From NCBI GenBank assembly GCA_017466445.1, contig JAFTUC010000032.1, positions 1 to 58,130 on the forward strand: 58,130 bases of DNA. Reading direction: 5' to 3'. The position numbers were made by a program, and so were the translations under genes. The DNA is from Clostridia bacterium. Its GTDB lineage: Bacteria; Bacillota; Clostridia; Oscillospirales; CAG-272. The notes beneath the pieces were generated by a model, which was not told the DNA's origin, did no database searches, and saw only the letters and a list, made by a program, of their open reading frames with translations. Shown in pieces: positions 7,020 to 13,129 of this stretch; within the stretch, counting starts at the first letter, position 1, and every line of letters starts with the position of its first letter.

Positions 7020-8180
7020 ATGGAACTCACTTACGTTGCGACCTGTCTCTTCGGTCTTGAGAAATTTCTCGGAGAGGAGATAGACTCCCTCGGATACAAG
7101 CGAATATCGACCATCGACGGACGTGTCACCTTCACGGGTGACATATCCGCCGTGGCGAGATGCAATATCGGTATGCGCTTTGCCGAGCGCCTCTACATAA
7201 AGCTCGGAGAATTCAGCGCTCCCACCTTCGACTCTCTTTTCGAGGGCACAAAGGCTCTTCCGTGGGAGGATTTTATAGGCGAAAGAGATATCTTCCCCGT
7301 CTCGGGACATTCGGTAAAAAGCGCTCTTTTCAGCATTCCCGACTGTCAGTCGATAGTAAAAAAGGCAATAGTCGAGCGTCTTAAGACAAAATACCGTCTC
7401 TCCTTCTTCCCTGAGGAAAACGTTCTCTACAAGGTCGAATTCTTCATACTCAACGATATAGCAAGCCTTATGATAGACACATCCGGCGTAGCTCTGCACA
7501 AGAGGGGCTACCGCGCAGAATCGAGCGTGGCACCGCTGCGCGAGACTCTTGCCGCCGCACTTGTAAAGATCGCGCGTCCGCGCGACGACGTTCTCTTTTG
7601 GGATCCGATGTGCGGCTCGGGAACTATCGCCATCGAAGCGGCTATGATGCAGACAAAACGTGCGCCCGGTCTCGGCAGATCGTTTGATGCCGAAAAATTT
7701 CCTCAGATCGACCGATCCGTATGGAAAGACGCGCGCGACGAGGCAAACGATCTTATAATAAACGATTCGCCGTTCGAGGTGTACGCATCCGACATCGATA
7801 TCTCCTGCGTCGAGCTGACGAGAAGAAACATCCGCAAGGCGAACGTCGGCGGCACTGTAAAGGCGTTTGAGCGAAATGCGCTCGAAATAAGAACGGGCGG
7901 CCGCAGGGGCACCGTTGTCTGCAATCCGCCGTACGGCGAGAGACTCTTCTCAATGGAGCAGACCGAGCAGCTCTATCGCAGTATGGGACGCGCGTTTTCA
8001 TTACTCGACAGCTGGCAGATATACGTCCTCACCTCGCACGAGGGGTTTGAGCGTCTGTACGGACGCAGAGCGGACAAGGTGCGCAAGCTCTACAACGGAA
8101 TGATAAAATGTAATTTCTATCAGTTCTTCAAAAAAAGAGACGATTTCTCACCCAAAACCAAAGGAAGCTTCAAAAAATGA
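7020..8180 (+). CDS. THUMP-domain class I rRNA methyltransferase (RlmL N-half/YpsC type)
   Basis: A 386-residue SAM-dependent methyltransferase. The N-terminal part has the ferredoxin-like plus THUMP RNA-binding module (about residues 1-160; ATCLFGLEKFLGEEI at the start). The C-terminal Rossmann domain has motif I DPMCGSGTIAIEAA near residue 195 and the catalytic NPPYGERL near 302, which indicates N2-methylation of guanine. The YpsC family corresponds to the m2G2445-forming half of E. coli RlmL acting on 23S rRNA; the exact target here is inferred. Length agrees with YpsC (about 385). The gene overlaps rlmD by 4 nt (ATGA), so the two rRNA modifiers are translationally coupled. Confidence 0.9.
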   Translation: MELTYVATCLFGLEKFLGEEIDSLGYKRISTIDGRVTFTGDISAVARCNIGMRFAERLYIKLGEFSAPTFDSLFEGTKALPWEDFIGERDIFPVSGHSVKSALFSIPDCQSIVKKAIVERLKTKYRLSFFPEENVLYKVEFFILNDIASLMIDTSGVALHKRGYRAESSVAPLRETLAAALVKIARPRDDVLFWDPMCGSGTIAIEAAMMQTKRAPGLGRSFDAEKFPQIDRSVWKDARDEANDLIINDSPFEVYASDIDISCVELTRRNIRKANVGGTVKAFERNALEIRTGGRRGTVVCNPPYGERLFSMEQTEQLYRSMGRAFSLLDSWQIYVLTSHEGFERLYGRRADKVRKLYNGMIKCNFYQFFKKRDDFSPKTKGSFKK

Positions 8181-9511
8181 AGAAAAACGATCTGTACGTA
8201 ACAGAAATAAACGATATGAACAACCTCGGCTTAGGCGTTTGCAGGATAGACGGCAAGGTCGTCTTCGTGCGCGGCGGAGTTACCGGGGACAAGCTTGAGA
8301 TCGGCATAATAAAGGATCTTTCCGATCACGCGATCGCGCGCGTGAACAAGATAATCGAGCCATCCGACATAAGGGTGGAAAACACCTGCGCATCCTTCAA
8401 AAGATGCGGCGGATGCTCCTTCCGTCACGTGAGCTACGAATGCGAGAAGCTTTTCAAAAAGCGTTACGTAGAAAAAGCGTTTGAGAAGGTCGGTCTTTCT
8501 GTTAAGGTCGAGGACATTCTCTCGACAGGCTCTCCCGACAGATACCGAAACAAGGTGCAGTACCCTATAGGCAAGGATTGGACGCTCGGATTTTTTGCCG
8601 AGCATTCCCACGAGATAATTCCCGTAAGCGACTGTCTTGCCCAGGACGGCGAATTTACCGAGATCCTTCGCGAGATCGTGCGATTCGGCAAGGAAAAAAG
8701 GATATCGGTATACGATCACGAGAGCGGAAAAGGGCTTATGCGCCACGTTTATCTGCGAAAGGGTCGCGGAAGCGGCGAGATCATGGTATGTCTTGTCGCA
8801 AATGGCAGCTCTGTTCCGCATTCGGACGAGCTGTGCGACCTTCTTTCATCAAAATTCCCCTCGGTAAAGTCGATAATCCTTAACGTAAACGAAAAACGGA
8901 CGAACGTTATCTTAGGCGAGAGATGCGTGACCCTTTTCGGAAAGGATCACATAGAGGATATCTTCTGCGGACTCAGGGTAAGGATCTCGCCAAGGTCCTT
9001 TTATCAGGTCAATCGCGAATGTGCCGAGCTGATCTGCCAAAAGGCGTCCGAGCTTGCCGATCTTAAAAAGGGCGAGCGTCTTGCCGACCTCTTCTGCGGC
9101 ATCGGAACGATCGGTCTTTCCATGATAAAGGACTTCCCCGATTCCGAGCTTGTAGGAATCGAGATAATCCCCGAAGCTGTCGAAAACGCGAAGGAAAACG
9201 CTTCTCTCAACAATATGAAAAACGCAAGATTCATCTGCGGAGACGCAAATTCTCCCGAGATCACGGGAGCAAACGTCATAGTCATCGATCCCCCGAGAAA
9301 GGGATGTGCGCCCGAGCTTATAAAGAGGATCTCCGAGATATCCCCGTCAAGGGTGATCTACGTCTCGTGTAATCCGGACACGCTCGCGCGCGACTGCAAG
9401 CTATTTCAAGGCGAGGGATACTCCGTAACGAGGGCATTCGCCGCAGACATGTTTTCACGAACGGGACATGTCGAGTCGGTCGTGTGTCTCACACGTCGGC
9501 TCGACAACTAA
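8177..9511 (+). CDS. rlmD: 23S rRNA (uracil-5)-methyltransferase RlmD/RumA
   Basis: A 444-residue TrmA/RlmD-family enzyme that places m5U in 23S rRNA (U1939 in E. coli). It has an N-terminal TRAM domain (residues 1-60), a [4Fe-4S] ligand set at C71, C77, C80 and C153 (CX5CXXC plus a distant cysteine), motif I ADLFCGIGTIGLSM, the IDPPRKGC block, and the catalytic-cysteine region YVSCNPDTLARD. It ends DMFSRTGHVESVVCLTRRLDN. Its extreme 3' end matters here: array B starts at the stop codon itself and the GHVESVVCL codons recur as remnants at 11253 and 11550. The 3' end of this gene is a known integration site in other Firmicutes. Confidence 0.93.
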   Translation: MKKNDLYVTEINDMNNLGLGVCRIDGKVVFVRGGVTGDKLEIGIIKDLSDHAIARVNKIIEPSDIRVENTCASFKRCGGCSFRHVSYECEKLFKKRYVEKAFEKVGLSVKVEDILSTGSPDRYRNKVQYPIGKDWTLGFFAEHSHEIIPVSDCLAQDGEFTEILREIVRFGKEKRISVYDHESGKGLMRHVYLRKGRGSGEIMVCLVANGSSVPHSDELCDLLSSKFPSVKSIILNVNEKRTNVILGERCVTLFGKDHIEDIFCGLRVRISPRSFYQVNRECAELICQKASELADLKKGERLADLFCGIGTIGLSMIKDFPDSELVGIEIIPEAVENAKENASLNNMKNARFICGDANSPEITGANVIVIDPPRKGCAPELIKRISEISPSRVIYVSCNPDTLARDCKLFQGEGYSVTRAFAADMFSRTGHVESVVCLTRRLDN

Positions 9512-9718
9512 GTTCGCCTGCGGCGAGTGAAGTTGCAAGCAGTGAAGTTTTGGCTATCGCCAAAGTGAAGTTTGCGCCACGAGTGGCGCAAGTGAGAAGT
9601 AGCTTTAGGGCGAACTTAACTTCACTTTGCGAGTGAAGCGAGCAAAACTTCACTGTGAGGAAATTTGCAGAGCAAATTGACGAACAACTTCACTACGAGC
9701 GTTAGCGAGTAACTTCAC
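9510..9718. repeat. Stem-loop array B (GTGAAGTT/AACTTCAC octamers)
   Basis: Four forward copies of AAGTT or GTGAAGTT (9510, 9527, 9542, 9565), each followed by a hairpin (TCGCC/GGCGA, TGC/GCA, TTTGGC/GCCAAA, TTGCGCCAC/GTGGCGCAA), then four inverted copies AACTTCAC (9618, 9646, 9686, 9711) separated by hairpins (TTTGC/GCAAA, AATTTGC/GCAAATT). The first unit AAGTTCGCC (9510-9518) pairs with GGCGAACTT (9609-9617). The layout is that of array A, but the octamer differs by one base in every copy. It starts at the TAA stop of rlmD and ends 37 nt before a four-helix-bundle gene. Confidence 0.85.
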
Positions 9719-9755
9719 CTTATCAGGCTTCACCAAAACCAAAAGGAGAAAGACA

Positions 9756-10109
9756 ATGAAAGATTCAGAACTTCGCACAAAAGCAAAGGCTCTTGCTTTA
9801 CATGTAATCGCCGTCTGCGATGAAGTGGACACTCGCAAAGGCAGAGGTGTGCTTGTTAATCAAATCGTCAGAAGTGCAACCTCAATCGGTGCAAACATAC
9901 ACGAAGCGAATTATGCTGCAAGTAAGGCCGACTTTATAAACAAGTTTCATATCGCTCTAAAAGAATGCGGTGAAACGGAATATTGGATCGAAATGCTTAG
10001 CGGCTCAAATGCGATAGGCGAACAAACCGCAAAAGAGCTTTTGCAGGAATGTGGCGTTATTCGCCGTATGCTTGTGAAATCCATCACCACTGCAAAGGAA
10101 AATACATAA
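9756..10109 (+). CDS. Four-helix-bundle protein (23S rRNA intervening-sequence protein / Avd-like family)
   Basis: A 117-residue protein matching the S23/IVP family: an early KAKALALHVIAVCDE helix, then the signature IVRSATSIGANIHEANYAASKADFINKFHIALKECGETEYWIEML, and a last helix ELLQECGVIRRMLVKSI. The family was named for ORFs inside 23S rRNA intervening sequences and has the fold of Avd, the nucleic-acid-binding accessory protein of diversity-generating retroelements. Its role outside those systems is unknown. Start ATG with AAGGAG at good spacing. It sits directly downstream of array B, which suggests the protein acts on that structured element or its transcript (inference). No reverse transcriptase is nearby. 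Confidence 0.88.
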   Translation: MKDSELRTKAKALALHVIAVCDEVDTRKGRGVLVNQIVRSATSIGANIHEANYAASKADFINKFHIALKECGETEYWIEMLSGSNAIGEQTAKELLQECGVIRRMLVKSITTAKENT

Positions 10110-10128
10110 GTAGAGGAAACAAGATAAA

Positions 10129-11133
10129 ATGTCAACCGTCAAGGATATTATTACAAAAGGCACTCGTTTTGTGGATGTTTTCTTCGATAGAAATATACCT
10201 GAAAATGTACGTGATTTTTTATACGGTGCAAAACCGACAAAAGAACATTATGAAGATAGAACAATTTCATTTACCGAGTATACACCCGCCGGAAAACAAA
10301 ATCATTGCATAACTGTTAGTTCAGAAGAACAGAGGCGTAGAAGCACTCAAAACAGGTATAATTTGGTTGAACGCTTCAAAAGAAGTAAATATGCGGATAT
10401 TGATATTGTGGATGCTATTGTTTGTTCTGAAAGCGAGAGAATCGCTATAAATGCTCATTTTCACATTTGTGATCTTGTGGGAGATTATGCAACTACAAGA
10501 ATAAAGCATTTGGGCAAAGATGATTATCATCAATATGCAGGAACTATTGAAAACATTGAAAAAATTGTTTCTGCAGTTAAAAATGGCGCAATCCTTCGTG
10601 TTTGGTATGCTCATAATGCGAGAGATTTGTGTGGCCTTATGTATCTTTTAGAAAAATTGCAGGATGTGAATTGCACAATTATTGAGTTGGAACTTCCCGA
10701 TGAAGTGCATAGATTAAATGCACATAAAATGATAGGTTGCAGATATTGGGGACAAATTCGCCCGGAGGAGCTTTGCATTCCGCTTTCTGCTGCCAAAATT
10801 CTTACAGACGAGAAGAAAGATGAATTATTGACTCGTTGGGACAAATTGGTTTGCGAAAATTCGGAATATAGAATTTATGAGAATGGCGAACTAAAAAGTG
10901 TCGACTTCGAATATTTAAGAACAAAGGCCATTCCTCATTTTTACAAAGGTAAGTTTTCGCTATCAAAATTGACGGGAAGGCTTTTAAAGAATGAAGAGGC
11001 GTTCAAGGAAATGTGTGTGTTGTCATCATTGCCCGATTTCATTTATCGCTTAATTGATGTAGGAGATCTTGAGCTTTTAGGATATAGACCCTCTTTTTGG
11101 GATAACGATTGTTGGCTCAAATCATTGCACTGA
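10129..11133 (+). CDS. DUF1835/DUF3658-like protein
   Basis: A 334-residue cytosolic protein. The centre (IDIVDAIVCSESERIAINAH...GAILRVWYAHNARDLCGLMYLLEKLQDVNCTIIELELP) resembles the DUF1835 module, and the C-terminal half (WGQIRPEELCIPL...LLTRWDKLVCENSEYRIYENGEL...FIYRLIDVGDLELLG) resembles DUF3658. The function of both is unknown. The N-terminal about 85 residues are extra relative to the versions I know. Base composition is clearly AT-richer than rlmD, consistent with transfer. It lies 19 nt after the four-helix-bundle gene with a GAGGA site, so they form one cassette. The family call is from memory of the motif pattern. Confidence 0.65.
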   Translation: MSTVKDIITKGTRFVDVFFDRNIPENVRDFLYGAKPTKEHYEDRTISFTEYTPAGKQNHCITVSSEEQRRRSTQNRYNLVERFKRSKYADIDIVDAIVCSESERIAINAHFHICDLVGDYATTRIKHLGKDDYHQYAGTIENIEKIVSAVKNGAILRVWYAHNARDLCGLMYLLEKLQDVNCTIIELELPDEVHRLNAHKMIGCRYWGQIRPEELCIPLSAAKILTDEKKDELLTRWDKLVCENSEYRIYENGELKSVDFEYLRTKAIPHFYKGKFSLSKLTGRLLKNEEAFKEMCVLSSLPDFIYRLIDVGDLELLGYRPSFWDNDCWLKSLH

Positions 11134-11186
11134 TATGTTCCCAATCACCTCATAAAAATTAGGGACAAATGTTACTTTACACCCCT

Positions 11187-11306
11187 ATAAAATATACCTT
11201 TTGGCTTTACAACCCACGTTTTTGACATAAAAATATACCTTTTGGAGTCTTGACCCACGTCGAGAGTGTCGTGTGTCTGACGAGAAAATCAGGAGGAAAT
11301 CAATGA
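11187..11306 (+). pseudogene. rlmD 3'-end remnant 1 with flanking att-like repeat
   Basis: From 11253 the frame ACC CAC GTC GAG AGT GTC GTG TGT reads THVESVVCLTRK and ends at a TGA (11304-11306). HVESVVCLTR is identical to the last part of the intact RlmD at 9461-9493 although many codons differ, so it came from another rlmD gene and not from a recent local duplication. Upstream, ACCCACGT recurs at 11212 and 11253, 41 nt apart, with AAAATATACCTTTTGG between them and again at 11189. The stop codon overlaps the ATG of the next gene (ATGA). I read this as the scar of a site-specific integration. Confidence 0.75.
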
Positions 11307-11491
11307 AAGCATTAAGAATTATTCAAAGTATCGGATATTTCGCTTTGTTTTTGGCATCGGCCTTTAATTTAGTAAATCAAATTGCAGAAAAACATATTTT
11401 TGGTCTTGCTATCACGCTACCGCTGTTTGCAATTGCGCTTGCAGGCATAATTTGCGGCATCATTCTTATAACCAAGAACAGAAAAAAATGA
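11303..11491 (+). CDS. Small two-TM membrane protein, 62 residues
   Basis: The protein starts MKALRIIQSIGYFALFLASA and has two hydrophobic segments (about residues 9-24 and 36-56) with a basic C-terminal KNRKK. I recognise no family. The start at 11303 is chosen because a strong AGGAGG lies 6 nt upstream; the longer frame to 11273 would run through the rlmD remnant in another frame. The ATG overlaps the TGA of the remnant. It is the only gene between the two remnants, so it is one complete cassette of about 300 bp. Confidence 0.7.
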   Translation: MKALRIIQSIGYFALFLASAFNLVNQIAEKHIFGLAITLPLFAIALAGIICGIILITKNRKK

Positions 11492-11494
11492 GAC

Positions 11495-11588
11495 TTTTTG
11501 GGGTTTCCACCCACGTTTTTGGCACAAAAATATACCTTTTGTACTCTTGACCCACGTTGAGAGCTGTGTGCTGCTATGTCGAAAGTAA
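11495..11588 (+). pseudogene. rlmD 3'-end remnant 2 with flanking att-like repeat
   Basis: From 11550 the frame ACC CAC GTT GAG AGC TGT GTG CTG CTA TGT CGA AAG TAA reads THVESCVLLCRK and stops. It is again the RlmD C-terminus but of a different version. The 55-bp block ending in it (11509-11563) matches 11212-11266 at most positions, including the two ACCCACGT copies 41 nt apart and the AAAAATATACCTTTTG spacer. A GGAG site then precedes the YgjV-family gene at 11608. Confidence 0.75.
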
Positions 11589-11607
11589 CAGATAGGAGTA
11601 ATTATCA

Positions 11608-12114
11608 ATGACTTTATCGGGACAAATAATAGGTTGGATAGCTGCATTATTAACGTTTATATCTTACCAATGCAAAGACCACAAAAGGCTTATTGCCGTT
11701 CAAACATTATCTACGCTGAGCATATGTATAAGCTATTTGCTGCTAAACGCATGGTCCGGAATGTTATTAAACATCGTGTGCCTTATAAGGAATTTTATTA
11801 TTTACAGAAAAGATATCAAAATTTTTTCGTATTCATTTTGGCCCTATGCACTTGCAATCGTTATGGGAATAACAGGCGCCATATCGTGGCAAGGACCTAT
11901 GTCTTTATTGGTAATTGTGGCGCTTGCTGTGAATACCTTGTTTTTATATTTTCCTAATGTACAGAATTTACGAAGAAGTATCCTTGTCACGTCAACGATG
12001 GTACTGATATACAATGCGTACTATACGGTGTGGGGCGGTGTTGCCAATGAAATGATAGCAATAGTTTCCTCGGCAATAGGACTATACAGATACAAGAATA
12101 CAAAGCAGAAATAA
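11608..12114 (+). CDS. YgjV-family inner membrane protein
   Basis: A 168-residue integral membrane protein with about five or six hydrophobic segments and the YgjV pattern: GQIIGWIAALLTFISYQCKDHKRLIAVQ at the N-terminus, WSGMLLNIVCLIRNFIIYRK in the middle, and TMVLIYNAYYTVWGGVANEMIAI near the end. Its biochemical role is not known. TAGGAG precedes the ATG. It is the last gene of the rlmD-end island and is AT-rich like the genes before it, unlike the chromosomal genes on either side. A strong terminator follows at 12159. Confidence 0.82.
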   Translation: MTLSGQIIGWIAALLTFISYQCKDHKRLIAVQTLSTLSICISYLLLNAWSGMLLNIVCLIRNFIIYRKDIKIFSYSFWPYALAIVMGITGAISWQGPMSLLVIVALAVNTLFLYFPNVQNLRRSILVTSTMVLIYNAYYTVWGGVANEMIAIVSSAIGLYRYKNTKQK

Positions 12115-12158
12115 CACCGTCGCAAACCTCACACAACGCATATCGAAAACAAATCAAA

Positions 12159-12190
12159 ACGGGTGTTTTAAGGCAAACACCCGTTTTTAT
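12159..12190 (+). terminator. Terminator closing the rlmD-end island
   Basis: ACGGGTGTTT (12159-12168) pairs perfectly with AAACACCCGT (12175-12184), followed by TTTTATCG. Confidence 0.85.
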
Positions 12191-12302
12191 CGTTTTATTT
12201 TTTTCGTACGTTCGATTTTTACTCGAGTTACAGATCTGTCTCTATGTTCCGCAGTAACACAACGCATTCGACTGCAGATTTATTTTACACCATTTAAACC
12301 TA

Positions 12303-12331
12303 TTGACTTTATTATAAAAAACGGTTATAAT
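12303..12331 (+). promoter_or_regulatory. SigA-type promoter of the acetylesterase/rhamnosidase unit
   Basis: TTGACT (12303-12308) and TATAAT (12326-12331) with a 17-nt spacer, 60 nt before the ATG at 12391. Confidence 0.8.
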
Positions 12332-12390
12332 GAACGTGCCGAATCCTTATTATTGTTAATCGGACAAAAATGCTTTATGGAGAGAAAAAT

Positions 12391-13077
12391 ATGATAAAAT
12401 CTTTTTTGATGATAGGTCAATCAAATATGGCCGGGCGCGGAGAGTTTGAAGATATCGAGGAGATCCGCAATCCCAATTGCTTTATGCTCAGAACGGGTTT
12501 TTGGGAAGAAATGCGCGAGCCTGTCAATCCGGACCATTCCATTTTTAACAACGAATGGCACAGCGGTGTGTCGCTTGCCTCGACCTTCGCCGATGAAACG
12601 GCGAAATATTACAAGGAAAGGGTAGGTTTGATCCCTTGTGCGCACGGCGGGACCTCCATCGATCAATGGATGCCGGGTGAGATATTATATGACCACGCAG
12701 TTATGATGACGAAGCTTGCTATGCGCACCTCCACGCTTTCGGGAATCTTATGGCATCAAGGCGAGCAGGACGCAACCTCAGTGGATAGCGTTTACGCGCA
12801 TAAGGAAAAATTTCTCAAAATGATCACATCACTTCGCAAAGAACTCGGTGCGGAAAATCTGCCTCTCATTATCGGTGAGCTTTCCGAGGATCATGCAACG
12901 AGGGAATTCCGAGTATTGATGAACGAGCAATACCGTGAGTCAGCGAAAATTTTGCCCTGCTGCTCGGTGGCGAGTGCCAAGGATCTAACGCTCAAAAAAG
13001 ACGGCATTCATTTTGATTCGGTATCACTTGGAATATTTGGCAAGCGATATTTTGAAGAATATAAAAAATTGCGCTGA
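12391..13077 (+). CDS. SGNH-type acetylesterase (sialate O-acetylesterase-like, SASA domain)
   Basis: A 228-residue single-domain SASA/SGNH hydrolase expected to deacetylate sugars. The nucleophile motif is GQSNMAG (Ser about residue 11), the oxyanion Asn/Gln region is WHQGEQDA, and the closing Asp-His is KKDGIHFD. No signal peptide, so cytosolic. The start at 12391 has GGAGAG eight nt upstream; the longer frame from 12370 has no site. It lies 52 nt before the GH78-like gene and probably shares its transcript, which fits removal of acetyl groups from rhamnose-containing oligosaccharides. Codon use is less biased than in the next gene. Confidence 0.85.
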   Translation: MIKSFLMIGQSNMAGRGEFEDIEEIRNPNCFMLRTGFWEEMREPVNPDHSIFNNEWHSGVSLASTFADETAKYYKERVGLIPCAHGGTSIDQWMPGEILYDHAVMMTKLAMRTSTLSGILWHQGEQDATSVDSVYAHKEKFLKMITSLRKELGAENLPLIIGELSEDHATREFRVLMNEQYRESAKILPCCSVASAKDLTLKKDGIHFDSVSLGIFGKRYFEEYKKLR

Positions 13078-13129
13078 CTATCATTTTCTGGGCATAGAAG
13101 CAAAAAAGGATAAAATCACGGAGGATATT

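Noticed and set aside
9756-10109. Diversity-generating retroelement
   Set aside because: The four-helix-bundle protein resembles Avd, but there is no reverse transcriptase and no template/variable repeat pair in the window.
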